Shown piece by piece: positions 32,290 through 40,806 of a DNA stretch of 64,000 bases; the stretch's first letter is position 1, and the number at the start of each line of letters is the position of its first letter. The stretch comes from Luteibacter flocculans (GTDB taxonomy: Bacteria; Pseudomonadota; Gammaproteobacteria; Xanthomonadales; Rhodanobacteraceae): the NCBI RefSeq assembly GCF_023612255.1, contig NZ_CP063231.1, forward strand, positions 3,776,501 to 3,840,500. Reading direction: 5' to 3'. Under the pieces are notes generated by a model. It was not told where the DNA came from, searched no databases, and saw nothing but the letters and a program-made list of their open reading frames with translations. The translations under genes were made by a program, and so were the position numbers.

Positions 32290-32976
32290 CTAGCGGCAGA
32301 AGCCATAGCCACGTCCCTGCAGATGAAAATGCGTGCGATGCGCGTCGTTGTAATCGGGCCCGAGAAACGCACCGAAGTAGCGGCAACCTTCGCCTTGCAA
32401 GGCATGCAGAAAGCCCGACTCACGTGGGTCGGTCCAGCCCTTCTCCACCGTTACATGACGACCATCGGCAAGCCGCCAACCGGTGACATCCATGGCATCC
32501 GCCCGCGCATGCCTGCTGATCGGCGCCTGGTCGCGATGGTAGACGTTACGGCAGGCATAGCTGCCTACGTGGTCGACACCTCGCACCGACGAACCGAATG
32601 CGGCTTCAGCCTCCGGTTGCAGCACATGCCGATGAAACAACACCATCGACGCGGCCAATGGGCAGGTCAACGTCACCGGTGAAGCAAAACGAGCCGTCCC
32701 GATTGCGGACAGGCGCACCGCATCGTTCCATCCGCAGCCGTTGCCGTCTTCGCGGTCCGGCAACGGCGCAAAGACCGCGCCGCCATCGCGAAGCGCCGCG
32801 CGACACTGAGCGGGATCGCCGCTCAGCCGGGCCAGCTTGAAACGTAGGAACATGTCCGGCTCGGCGGCGAGATCGAGCGGCGCCCACGGGTTATAGCGAT
32901 CCGGCGGCCGCCAGCCCCGGCTCCAGACCAGGGCGCAGAGGGCAACGAGTAGACAGAACAGCAGCAACGCGCGCAT
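32290..32976 (-). CDS. Extensin-like C-terminal domain protein
   Basis: 228 residues. An N-terminal hydrophobic helix (LLLFCLLVALCALVWS) serves as signal or anchor. The rest matches the extensin-like family (PF06904): CGWNDAVRLSA, ASMVLFHRHVLQPEAEAAFG, the motif GSYACRNVYHR ... ISRHARADAMDVTGWRLADG with metal-ligand-like His and Asp, and the C-terminal FLGPDYNDAHRTHFHLQGRGYGFCR. The pattern resembles D,D/L,D-peptidase folds, so a zinc peptidase acting on the cell wall is plausible but unproven. It is convergent with coq7. Confidence 0.85.
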   Translation of the reverse strand: MRALLLFCLLVALCALVWSRGWRPPDRYNPWAPLDLAAEPDMFLRFKLARLSGDPAQCRAALRDGGAVFAPLPDREDGNGCGWNDAVRLSAIGTARFASPVTLTCPLAASMVLFHRHVLQPEAEAAFGSSVRGVDHVGSYACRNVYHRDQAPISRHARADAMDVTGWRLADGRHVTVEKGWTDPRESGFLHALQGEGCRYFGAFLGPDYNDAHRTHFHLQGRGYGFCR

Positions 32977-33017
32977 GCAGGCACGCTAGCGGGCGGAACG
33001 TGAAGACACCAAAAGAA

Positions 33018-33041
33018 GAAGCCCCGCTTTCGCGGGGCTTC
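33018..33041 (-). terminator. Rho-independent terminator of speD
   Basis: Hairpin GAAGCCCCGC, loop, GCGGGGCTTC, followed on the minus strand by CTTTTGG. It begins a few bases after the speD stop. The core GCCCCGCTTTCGCGGGGC is the same hairpin as in the tRNA-Gln terminator. Confidence 0.9.
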
Positions 33042-33044
33042 AAG

Positions 33045-33830
33045 TCACATCAGATTGCGGCCGTGGAAGAGTTCCTCGATCTCCCGGCGGAGCAGCGATT
33101 CGATCCGCTGGCGCTCCTTGAAGGAGAGATCGTCGGCCTGCGCCTCGAACAGATAGGTGTCGAGGTCGAAGTCCTTGATGTGCATCTTCGTATGGAAGAT
33201 GTTTTCCTGATACACGTTCACGTCGAACATTTCGTACTTCTGGCGGATGTGCTTTGCCAGGTAGTCCTGCACCGAATTGATCTTGTGATCGATGAAGTGC
33301 TTCTTGCCCTTCACGTCACGCGTGAAGCCACGCACGCGGTAATCGGCAATGACGATGTCCGACTCGAAGCTGTCGATCAGGTAGTTCAGTGCCTTCAGCG
33401 GCGAGATCACGCCGCAGGTGGCCACGTCGATGTCCGCACGGAAGGTCGCGATACCGTTATGCGGATGCGTTTCCGGATACGTGTGGACCGTGATGTGGCT
33501 CTTATCCATGTGCGCGACGACGGCACCGGAAATGGTGTCGCGGCCGAGCTTCTCGACCACCGGTTCCTCGGAAATGAGGATGGTGACCGAGGCACCCTGC
33601 GGGTCGTAGTCCTGACGAGCGATATTCAGGATGTTCGCACCGATGATCTCCGCCACGTCCGTGAGGATCTGCGTCAGGCGGTCGGCATCGTACTGCTCGT
33701 CGATGTATTCGATGTAGTTCTGCCGCTGCTGTTCGGAAACGGCATAGCAGATGTCGTAGATGTTGAAGCTCAGCGCCTTGGTGAGGTTGTTGAAACCCTG
33801 CAGGCGAAGGCGGGGAAGCGGTTTGACCAC
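33045..33830 (-). CDS. speD: S-adenosylmethionine decarboxylase proenzyme
   Basis: 261 residues from a GTG start at 33830 ([18 protein letters not shown]), the usual start in Xanthomonadales, with GGAGAG upstream; the longer frame is not conserved. It belongs to the E. coli-type class 1A. The self-cleavage Lys-Ser of [13 protein letters not shown] (S~111) makes the pyruvoyl cofactor; [23 protein letters not shown] and [23 protein letters not shown] are conserved. The product supplies aminopropyl groups for spermidine. It is monocistronic, divergent to clp. Confidence 0.95.
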   Translation of the reverse strand: MVKPLPRLRLQGFNNLTKALSFNIYDICYAVSEQQRQNYIEYIDEQYDADRLTQILTDVAEIIGANILNIARQDYDPQGASVTILISEEPVVEKLGRDTISGAVVAHMDKSHITVHTYPETHPHNGIATFRADIDVATCGVISPLKALNYLIDSFESDIVIADYRVRGFTRDVKGKKHFIDHKINSVQDYLAKHIRQKYEMFDVNVYQENIFHTKMHIKDFDLDTYLFEAQADDLSFKERQRIESLLRREIEELFHGRNLM

Positions 33831-34161
33831 AGCGACTCTCCGAGGCCGGGGGATACGGCCAGCAGCAGACACGGGTTAGCAGCAAGGGTCCCCGCAACGA
33901 TGAAAACGACGGGCGGAACAGTCTGCCCGGCGTTTGTGTACGGCGTGAGACAGGGGGTCTGGACGCCGAGGGGGTGAAATTATGAGGCAAGATGGCGAGG
34001 ATTTGAACACGCCGCGTCCGGCTCGCCCAAAGTGGTGGATTTTGGCGCCCGGATGTCTGCAATAATCCCCCGGAGACATGGCGAGTCGGTGACGCCTGAC
34101 GGAAATCCGTCGGCCGGCGCTGAAGGGGAAGCCATGCCATTGAGGCTCAACGGAATCTGCT
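33831..34161. other. Divergent speD/clp control region with a short leader ORF
   Basis: 331 bases without a large gene. Close to clp there is a 13-codon ORF (34134-34175, MPLRLNGICCGST) with a strong ribosome binding site (AAGGGGAAGCC) that overlaps the GTG start of clp in another frame. It may couple or limit clp translation. No clear CRP-like palindrome was found. Confidence 0.45.
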
Positions 34162-34857
34162 GTGGCTCAACTTAAATACATGTTGCAACAGGCATTCGAA
34201 CGGTCCCAGGCTCCGTCGAGCTTCGCACCGGACCCGGCCTCGATGGGCCGCTTCCTCGATGCCTGCCACCGCCGTCGCTATCCGGGGAAGACGGCGATCA
34301 TCCGGCCGGGCGACCCGGCCAATACGCTCTATTACGTGGTCGAGGGCTCACTGGCCGTCTGCACGGAGGACGAAGAGGGACGTGAGCTGATCCTGGCCTA
34401 CATCAACCGGGGCCAGTTCATCGGCGAAATGGGGCTTTTCGTGGAGCAGGCCCAGCGCGAATCGCTGGTGCGCACGCGCACGGCGGTCGAAATGGCGGAA
34501 ATCAGCTACGAGCGTCTTTTCCAGCTGCTGGAAGGCCCGCTCGCAGCCGAGTGCCCCAAGCTGCTCTTCGCTATCGGGTCGCAACTCACCCATCGACTCC
34601 TGCGTACCTCGCGGCAGGTCAGCCGCATGGCGTTCATGGACGTGACGAACCGGGTCTCGCGCACCCTGCTCGATCTCTGCCAGGAACCGGACGCCATGAC
34701 CCACCCGGACGGTACGCAGATCCGCATTTCCCGCCAGGAAGTGAGCCGGATCGTGGGCTGCTCGCGCGAAATGGTCGGCCGCGTGCTCAAGCAGTTGGAG
34801 GAAGAGCGCATGATCGACGTCTCCGGCAAGACCATCGTGGTGCGCGGCACCCGCTGA
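34162..34857 (+). CDS. clp: Clp, CRP-family transcriptional regulator
   Basis: 231 residues. Cyclic-nucleotide-binding fold at ~30-150 (RPGDPANTLYYVVEGSLAVCTEDEEGRELILAYINRGQFIGEMGLF) and Crp-type helix-turn-helix at ~170-225 (ISRQEVSRIVGCSREMVGRVLKQLEEERMI). It matches Clp of Xanthomonas, which binds cyclic di-GMP and controls virulence, motility and exoenzyme genes. The GTG at 34162 gives the family length; its ribosome binding site is weak, while a short overlapping leader ORF just upstream has a strong one. Effector specificity here is inferred. Confidence 0.92.
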   Translation: MAQLKYMLQQAFERSQAPSSFAPDPASMGRFLDACHRRRYPGKTAIIRPGDPANTLYYVVEGSLAVCTEDEEGRELILAYINRGQFIGEMGLFVEQAQRESLVRTRTAVEMAEISYERLFQLLEGPLAAECPKLLFAIGSQLTHRLLRTSRQVSRMAFMDVTNRVSRTLLDLCQEPDAMTHPDGTQIRISRQEVSRIVGCSREMVGRVLKQLEEERMIDVSGKTIVVRGTR

Positions 34858-34863
34858 GCTGAC

Positions 34864-34886
34864 TCCGGGGCGTCAGGCGCCCCGGA
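34864..34886. terminator. Hairpin between convergent clp and MarR-GNAT genes
   Basis: A perfect 9-bp stem TCCGGGGCG / CGCCCCGGA with loop TCAGG. It lies directly after the clp stop and overlaps the last codons of the convergent gene. There is no long T run. Confidence 0.6.
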
Positions 34887-35823
34887 ACACCATGTAGACG
34901 TCGGCACGCTGGTAGTGCGACCCGGGCCGGACCTGCGGCTGGCGCACGAATCCGGCGCGCTCGTACATGGCCAAGGCACGACGCAGCCGGCTGTTGGATT
35001 CGAGGAAAAGCTCCCGCCCGCCACGGGCGCGGTACTCCGCAATGGCCGCGTCCAGCAACTTGCGACCCGCGCCGAGACCGCGGTAATTCTCGTCCACGCC
35101 CATCTTGGACAGCTCGTATACGCCCTCCCCCTCGTGGATGAGGGCGCAGGTGCCGACGATCTCGTCGGCATAGCGCGCAAAGAAGATCGCCCCACCGGGG
35201 GCAATGATGGTTCCCTGCGGATCCGCAAACAGCGCCCTGTCCACCTCCTCCACCCGGAAATGACGTTCGAGCCACTGCTGGTTCAACCGACGGAAATGCT
35301 CGCTCAGCGCGGGCTCGAACGGCACGATGTCCACATGCACGCTCGCCAGCGCCTCGCGCTGCCGGAGAATGGCGGGCACCAGGGGCCGCTCGGCCAGCGC
35401 TTGTTCGCAGCCGTCGATGGCATCGAGCAGCGCCGCCCCCTTCGGACCGAGGGATTCCGCCATGCCGCGGCGAATCGCGAGCCATACCGGCCCGAGCGTC
35501 CCCAAGGCGCGGTCGCCCGCTTCGGTCAGGGCCAGCACACTACGTCGGCCGTCGTGCGGATCGCGCTGGCGCACCACCATGCCGGCGTCCACCAGCCGGT
35601 CGGCCAACTGGCTCACCGCCGAGTGGGTCTGGCCGATCGCGAGCGCCATGTCGGTGACGGTCGTGGGCCCCACGTCGCGCAGGTAGCGCAGCACCGGAAA
35701 CCAACGCGACTCGATACCGGCGCCGCACGCGCGGTAGACCTCGTCGACGGCCTGATAGAAGTGGTCGCTCAGGGCCTTGAGGCGGCTGCCGAGCGCCAGC
35801 TCGCGCAGGGATGAGAGGTACAT
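34873..35823 (-). CDS. MarR-type regulator fused to GNAT acetyltransferase
   Basis: 316 residues. Residues ~1-150 are a MarR winged helix (RYLRDVGPTTVTDMALAIGQTHSAVSQLADRLVDAGMVVRQRDPHDGRRSVLALTEAG). Residues ~160-316 are a GNAT domain (GAIFFARYADEIVGTCALI, ELSKMGVDENYRGLGAGRKLLDAAIAEYRARGGRELFLESN) with the acetyl-CoA loop R-G-L-G-A-G. Fusions of this kind are known in bacteria and are thought to sense or modify a metabolite; the substrate is unknown here. It is convergent with clp and divergent to the TSUP transporter, which it may regulate. Confidence 0.9.
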   Translation of the reverse strand: MYLSSLRELALGSRLKALSDHFYQAVDEVYRACGAGIESRWFPVLRYLRDVGPTTVTDMALAIGQTHSAVSQLADRLVDAGMVVRQRDPHDGRRSVLALTEAGDRALGTLGPVWLAIRRGMAESLGPKGAALLDAIDGCEQALAERPLVPAILRQREALASVHVDIVPFEPALSEHFRRLNQQWLERHFRVEEVDRALFADPQGTIIAPGGAIFFARYADEIVGTCALIHEGEGVYELSKMGVDENYRGLGAGRKLLDAAIAEYRARGGRELFLESNSRLRRALAMYERAGFVRQPQVRPGSHYQRADVYMVFRGA

Positions 35824-35965
35824 CGGGGATCCCGTGGGGACGTGGAGACACTGAACTTAGGGCGGCAGGTTGTCGCACGCAAGCGCTATAAGGCATGAAT
35901 CCTGTCTTCATGTAGGAAAGCACGGGCGTCATATATGGTCACCGTGGACCAGAAGGAGACACAGC

Positions 35966-36721
35966 GTGGATTGGACCCAATTCCTCATATTCGCGGGCGT
36001 CGGGCTGCTTGCGCAGCTCGTCGACGGCGCGCTGGGCATGGCCTACGGCATCGTCTCGAATTCGGTGTTGCTGGCGCTTGGCCTGCCGCCGGCCGTGGCC
36101 AGCGCCACGGTCCACACGGCCGAGGTGTTCACCACCGGCGTCTCCGGCGGCGCCCACGCGCTGTTTGGCAACGTGGACTGGAAGGCCTTCCGGCGCCTGG
36201 CCATTCCGGGTGTGGTGGGTGGCGTGCTCGGCGCCTGGTTTCTAGCCAACGTGCCCGGCGACGCCCTGAAACCTTTCGTCTACGCGTATCTGCTGATTCT
36301 CGGCGTGGTGGTGCTCGTGCGCGCGGCAGGCCGGGTAGTGTCGCACCACCGCGTGCGCCACAAGGGCATCCTCGGGTTCGTCGCAGGACTGCTCGATGCC
36401 ATCGGCGGCGGCGGGTGGGGACCGATCGCCACCTCCACGCTGCTCGCGCGCGGCGGCCCGGTGCGCCAGACCATCGGTACCGTCAACGCGGCCGAGTTCG
36501 TCGTCACCGTCGCGATCTCCACCACGCTCATCGTGCATATGGGAGTCCAGCATTGGCCCATCGTGCTGGGACTGCTCAGCGGTGGCGTCGTGGCGGCGCC
36601 CGTTGCCGCCTGGCTGGTGAAGCACCTGCCGCCGCGTTACGTGATGACCGCCGTGGGCTGTCTCATCGTCGGCATCAGCCTCTACCAGCTTGGCGCCTAC
36701 CTGCTTCGCCTACGCCCGTAG
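35966..36721 (+). CDS. TSUP family sulfite/organosulfonate-type exporter
   Basis: 251 residues with about eight membrane helices, of the TauE/SafE (TSUP) family. Family motifs include GLLAQLVDGALGMAYGIVSNSVLLALGLPPAVASATVHTAEV near the N-terminus and the repeat GFVAGLLDAIGGGGWGPIATSTLL in the second half. The GTG start at 35966 has AAGGAG upstream; a longer ATG-started frame lacks one. Substrate is probably a small sulfur-containing or carboxylic anion. It is divergent to the MarR-GNAT gene and convergent with a HAD gene. Confidence 0.88.
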   Translation: MDWTQFLIFAGVGLLAQLVDGALGMAYGIVSNSVLLALGLPPAVASATVHTAEVFTTGVSGGAHALFGNVDWKAFRRLAIPGVVGGVLGAWFLANVPGDALKPFVYAYLLILGVVVLVRAAGRVVSHHRVRHKGILGFVAGLLDAIGGGGWGPIATSTLLARGGPVRQTIGTVNAAEFVVTVAISTTLIVHMGVQHWPIVLGLLSGGVVAAPVAAWLVKHLPPRYVMTAVGCLIVGISLYQLGAYLLRLRP

Positions 36722-36731
36722 GACCGATCGC

Positions 36732-37439
36732 TCAGAACCAGTGCAGCACCGTCAACTTGTCGCCCAACAGCCTACTGGCCTTCTTGGCGATCTTCGGCGT
36801 GGGATTGACGAGGTGCGCTGCCTCCGCTGCCTTCAGCATCGGCAGGTCCGACAGCGAATCACCGTAGGCGATCGCCCAAGGCCGCGGAATGCCCGCTTGC
36901 TCCAGCGCGCGCACTTTCATTCCGTCGACGTTGTGCTGCACGAAATGCACACCGAACGGACCACCACGCGTGCGCGACGCCGCGAGTTCATACCCGCGGA
37001 GATTGACCTCGTCGAGGATCGCCTCAACCAGGTGGCCGTCGTTGCCCGTCACGATGATCACGCGGTCGCCCTCGTCCACATGCCTGCGCAACGCGGCCAC
37101 CGCATCGCGGCAGAACACGCCCGGGCGACGCGCGTAGGCACGGCCGAAGGCCGTAACGAGCCGACGATAGGTCGCCTCGCGCCGCCCGAACGTGGCAACG
37201 CGGAGGAAAAGCCGGCCGAGAAAGCGATTGCCGCCAGCGCTGCCGATCAGCAACGGCACTAGCGGCACCACGGGAAGCGCCATCAGAAGGCGCCAACGCC
37301 CGATGCCCGCGAGCCGTTCACGGAAGAAAAGCTCCAACGTCTGGTGACGGACGATGACCCCGTCGAAGTCGAACAGGACGACGCGTCGCCCGTCCGCGGC
37401 GGTGTCGTCGACGCCCGCCGTGCCGATCCCCTGTTCCAT
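36732..37439 (-). CDS. HAD-IB family phosphatase (SerB-like)
   Basis: 235 residues. Motif I is VVLFDFDGVIV (nucleophile Asp in DFDG), motif II VIIVTGND, and motif III Lys plus AIAYGDSLSDLPML. A cap with a hydrophobic segment (LLMALPVVPLVPLLIG) lies between motifs I and II, as in HAD-IB members related to phosphoserine phosphatase. It starts 7 bases after the trpC stop, so it is probably the last gene of the trpGDC transcript. The substrate is unknown. Confidence 0.87.
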   Translation of the reverse strand: MEQGIGTAGVDDTAADGRRVVLFDFDGVIVRHQTLELFFRERLAGIGRWRLLMALPVVPLVPLLIGSAGGNRFLGRLFLRVATFGRREATYRRLVTAFGRAYARRPGVFCRDAVAALRRHVDEGDRVIIVTGNDGHLVEAILDEVNLRGYELAASRTRGGPFGVHFVQHNVDGMKVRALEQAGIPRPWAIAYGDSLSDLPMLKAAEAAHLVNPTPKIAKKASRLLGDKLTVLHWF

Positions 37440-37446
37440 GTGCCCT

Positions 37447-38301
37447 TTACCGATGCCTGTGATGCGCGTGCGGCGTCTGGGCGCCGAAGAGCTTGTGCAG
37501 CTCCGCGCCGGGGTCTGCCGCGCGCATGAACGCCTCGCCGACGAGGAAGGTGTGGATACCCGCCTCGCGAAGCTTGCGCACGTCTTCGGTGGTGTGGATG
37601 CCGGACTCGGCGACGATCGCCGTTTCCGGACCGACGCGATCCTTGAGCTTCAGCGACGTACCGAGCGAGGTCTCGAACGTACGCAGGTTGCGGTTGTTCA
37701 CGCCGATGAGCGGCGCCGGCATACCCAGGGCGATCTCGAGCTCTTCTTCGTTGTGCACTTCGACCAGCACATCGAGATCGAGCTCGGCGGCGAGCAGCGA
37801 GAGTTCCGTGAGGCGCTCTTCGTCGAAGATGACGTCGCCATCGGGCTCCTTGTTGCCGAACGCCGCCACGATGAGAAGAATGCAGTCGGCGCCGATCACG
37901 CGGGCCTCGTACACCTGGTACTCGTCGATGATGAAATCCTTGCGCAGGATCGGCAGCGAACAGGCGTCGCGCGCCTGCTTCACGAAGTCTTCGTGACCCT
38001 GGAAAAAATCGGCGTCGGTCAGCACCGAGAGGCAAGTGGCTCCGCCCCGCTCGTAGCTGCGCGCGATGGTGGCGGGATCGAAATCCGCGCGAATCAGGCC
38101 CTTACTCGGGCTGGCCTTCTTGATTTCGGCGATGACGGCCGGGTTGCCGTCGTGCAGACGCGCGTCGATGGCGGCGACGAATCCGCGCGTATCTTCGAGA
38201 TCGGCGATTCGCGCAGCGAGATCGTCCAGCGTACGCCTGCGGCTGCGCTCGGCAATCTCTTCGAGCTTGCGGTCGAGGATGCGATGAAGGATGTCAGGCA
38301 T
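37447..38301 (-). CDS. trpC: Indole-3-glycerol phosphate synthase
   Basis: 284 residues of a TIM-barrel IGPS, which closes the indole ring of tryptophan. Conserved segments: AEIKKASPSKGLIRADFDP (catalytic Lys and phosphate contacts), LSVLTDADFFQG, LPILRKDFIIDEYQVYEAR, LVEVHNEEELE, IGVNNRNLRTF and VAESGIHT. The enzyme is not fused to TrpF. It lies 51 bases after trpD. The C-terminal ~15 residues are His-rich and non-conserved (TPHAHHRHR). Confidence 0.96.
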   Translation of the reverse strand: MPDILHRILDRKLEEIAERSRRRTLDDLAARIADLEDTRGFVAAIDARLHDGNPAVIAEIKKASPSKGLIRADFDPATIARSYERGGATCLSVLTDADFFQGHEDFVKQARDACSLPILRKDFIIDEYQVYEARVIGADCILLIVAAFGNKEPDGDVIFDEERLTELSLLAAELDLDVLVEVHNEEELEIALGMPAPLIGVNNRNLRTFETSLGTSLKLKDRVGPETAIVAESGIHTTEDVRKLREAGIHTFLVGEAFMRAADPGAELHKLFGAQTPHAHHRHR

Positions 38302-38352
38302 CGGAAGAGTTTCCTAGGGTAAGGCCGGGAGCATGGGGATGCCCCGACGATA

Positions 38353-39384
38353 TCAGGCGCCGAGCCGCTGCGTCGCGGCCACGAACGCTTCCATCTTCGC
38401 ACGGGCCGCCCCGCTGGCGATGGTGGCCCGTGCGAGTTCGATGCCGGCCTGTATCGTCGGCGTGACATCGGCCGTGTAGAGCGCCGCGCCAGCATTGAGG
38501 CAGACGATGTCGTGCGGCACGCCCTGCACCCCGGAAATCGCATCCAGAAGCATCGCCTTCGACTCGGCGGAATCCTCCACGCGCAGATTACGGCTCGATG
38601 CCATCGCCAGGCCGAAATCCTCCGGCTCGATCTCGTATTCGTGGACGGCGCCGTCGCGCAGTTCGCCCACCAGGGTCGCTGCGCCGAGCGAGATCTCGTC
38701 CATGCCGTCGCGCCCCCAGACCACCATCGCGTGACGGGCGCCCAAGGCCTGCAGCACACGAACCTGGATGCCGACGAGGTCCGGATGGAACACGCCCATG
38801 AGGATGTTCGGCGCGCCGGCCGGGTTGGTCAGCGGACCCAGGATGTTGAAGATCGTGCGCACGCCCATCTCGCGACGCACGGGAGAGACCACCTTCATCG
38901 CCGGATGGTGGTTCGGCGCGAACATGAAACCGATATCCGTTTCGTCCATGCAGACCGCGACCTGCGCAGGCAAGAGATCGATGCGCGCGCCCAGCGCTTC
39001 CAGAACATCGGCACTGCCGGACTTCGACGACACACTGCGACCGCCGTGCTTCGCCACGCGCGCGCCGGCCGCTGCGGCAACGAACATCGACGCGGTGGAA
39101 ATATTGAACGACGAAGCGCCATCGCCGCCGGTACCCACGATGTCGAGAAAATGCGGGTGCGGACCGGCGTCGACCTTGGCGGCCAGCTCGCGCATCACGC
39201 GCGCGGCGCCGGTGATCTCGCCCACCGTTTCCTTCTTCACGCGCAGACCGGTGAGGATCGCGGCCGTCATGAGCGGACTGACGTCGCCGCGCATGATCTG
39301 GTGCATCAGCTCGATCATCTCGTCGTGGAAGATCTCGCGATGCTCGATCGTACGCTGGAGCGCCTCGGAGGGTGTCATCGGCAT
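38353..39384 (-). CDS. trpD: Anthranilate phosphoribosyltransferase
   Basis: 343 residues. Signature segments are [50 protein letters not shown] (PRPP and anthranilate binding) and [35 protein letters not shown]. It transfers phosphoribose to anthranilate in tryptophan synthesis. It is not fused to the glutaminase TrpG, whose gene precedes it by 16 bases. Confidence 0.96.
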   Translation of the reverse strand: MPMTPSEALQRTIEHREIFHDEMIELMHQIMRGDVSPLMTAAILTGLRVKKETVGEITGAARVMRELAAKVDAGPHPHFLDIVGTGGDGASSFNISTASMFVAAAAGARVAKHGGRSVSSKSGSADVLEALGARIDLLPAQVAVCMDETDIGFMFAPNHHPAMKVVSPVRREMGVRTIFNILGPLTNPAGAPNILMGVFHPDLVGIQVRVLQALGARHAMVVWGRDGMDEISLGAATLVGELRDGAVHEYEIEPEDFGLAMASSRNLRVEDSAESKAMLLDAISGVQGVPHDIVCLNAGAALYTADVTPTIQAGIELARATIASGAARAKMEAFVAATQRLGA

Positions 39385-39400
39385 GGCGCGTGGATCCTTG

Positions 39401-39997
39401 TTACGCAGCGAGCGGCAGCGGCATGCCGAGGAAATTGCGCAGCAGATCGTGCCCGTGCTGGGTCAGGATCGACTCCGGATGGAACTGCACGCCCTCGATG
39501 TCGAGCGTGCGATGGCGCAGGCCCATGATCTCGTCGATAGAGCCGTCCTCGCGTTCCGTCCAGGCGGTCACCTCGAGGCAATCCGGCACGGACTCCTTCT
39601 CCACCACCAGCGAGTGGTAACGAGTGGCCTCGAACGGATTCGGAAGGCCGGCGAACACGCCCTGCCCCAGATGCCGGACCGGCGAGGTCTTGCCGTGCAT
39701 GATCTCGCGCGCGCGGATGACCTTGCCGCCAAACACCTGCCCGATGGCCTGATGCCCGAGGCAGACGCCGAAGATCGGCAGTTCGCCCGCCATCTCGCGG
39801 AGAACCGCGATCGAGACGCCCGAATCGTCCGGCGTGCCCGGCCCCGGGGAGATCATGATCCGCGACGGCGCCAGCGCGCGGATGTCCGCGACGGTCAGCG
39901 CATCGTTCCGCACCACCTTGACCTCTTGCCCCAGCTCGCCCAGGTACTGCACGAGGTTGAAGGTGAACGAGTCGTAGTTGTCGATCATGAGCAACAT
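39401..39997 (-). CDS. trpG: Anthranilate/aminodeoxychorismate synthase glutaminase subunit
   Basis: 198-residue class I glutamine amidotransferase. Start [19 protein letters not shown]; catalytic Cys in [11 protein letters not shown]; catalytic His-x-Glu in VQFHPES. It feeds ammonia to TrpE and probably also to PabB, as one glutaminase often serves both. trpE is not next to it in this window. First gene of trpG-trpD-trpC-HAD. Confidence 0.94.
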   Translation of the reverse strand: MLLMIDNYDSFTFNLVQYLGELGQEVKVVRNDALTVADIRALAPSRIMISPGPGTPDDSGVSIAVLREMAGELPIFGVCLGHQAIGQVFGGKVIRAREIMHGKTSPVRHLGQGVFAGLPNPFEATRYHSLVVEKESVPDCLEVTAWTEREDGSIDEIMGLRHRTLDIEGVQFHPESILTQHGHDLLRNFLGMPLPLAA

Positions 39998-40318
39998 AGA
40001 GAACCTAAACGTTTGTTTTCATTACCGCGACGCAGAGGGAGCCTTCGATCCGCACCCTCATGCATATCCCCGCCGGACGACCGTGGACGGCACGCATGAC
40101 GGGTGGCCGGTCATTGTACGGCACATCGCCTGGCTGACCGGGGTGGCTTTCCGCGGCCTTGCACTCCTTCATGGATGGCTGGTCGCCGGGGTGATCCCTA
40201 TCTTGGCAGGCTCACTCGCTTGAGAAGCGTATGGACTGTCGATCTGCCCCTGGCATCGATAAGGCTGACCGGCGAATCCAAGCGTTGCTCTCACCGCGGG
40301 TCATGCTTGCCTGGAGCA
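39998..40318. other. Intergenic region between trpG and the glyoxalase gene
   Basis: 321 bases with no gene I can support. It should contain the divergent promoters for trpG (minus) and the glyoxalase (plus). No tryptophan-rich leader peptide or attenuator hairpin was seen before trpG. Confidence 0.5.
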
Positions 40319-40771
40319 ATGACAGACGTAATGCTTGTTGCCCCCAACCCGTCGGTACGCCCCATGCCCTCACTCGGCGCGATCACCTTTCTTGTCCACG
40401 ACTACGATGAAGCGATTCGATTCTTCGTCGAAGCACTCGGGTTCGACCTTGTGGAAGACTCGCCGCAAGGCGGCGACAAGCGCTGGGTGACCGTGGCGCC
40501 GCACGGCTCGCGAGGTACGTGCCTGCTCTTGGCACGCGCGGTAACGGACGAGCAGCGCGCACACGTCGGCAAGCAGGGCGGTGGGCGTGTGTTCCTTTTT
40601 CTCCACACGGAAGACTTCGCCGCGGACCGCGCTCGCATGCTGGCGCACGGCGTTCGCTTTCGCGAAGAGCCACGCCACGAACCCTACGGCACAGTGGTCG
40701 TGTTCGAGGATCTCTATGGCAATGCCTGGGATCTGATCCAACCGCGCGACGCCGCGCCAGCCGTGCACTGA
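40319..40771 (+). CDS. Glyoxalase/bleomycin-resistance family (VOC) protein
   Basis: 150 residues in the VOC fold: ITFLVHDYDEAIRFFVEALGFDLVEDSP in the first module and GRVFLFLHTEDFAADRARMLAHGVRFREEPRHEPYGTVVVFEDLYGNAWDLIQP in the second. The metal-ligand positions (His in FLVHDY, Glu in VVFEDLYGN) are present. Starts at 40319, 40331 and 40361 are possible. It lies 35 bases before the aldo/keto reductase and may share its transcript; a role in aldehyde detoxification is possible but unproven. Confidence 0.85.
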   Translation: MTDVMLVAPNPSVRPMPSLGAITFLVHDYDEAIRFFVEALGFDLVEDSPQGGDKRWVTVAPHGSRGTCLLLARAVTDEQRAHVGKQGGGRVFLFLHTEDFAADRARMLAHGVRFREEPRHEPYGTVVVFEDLYGNAWDLIQPRDAAPAVH

Positions 40772-40806
40772 AGAACTCTCCGCCCTTCCCCCGTCAGGAG
40801 CTCTCC

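Noticed and set aside
39998-40318. trp attenuator leader
   Set aside because: No short ORF with tandem Trp codons and no pair of competing hairpins before trpG.
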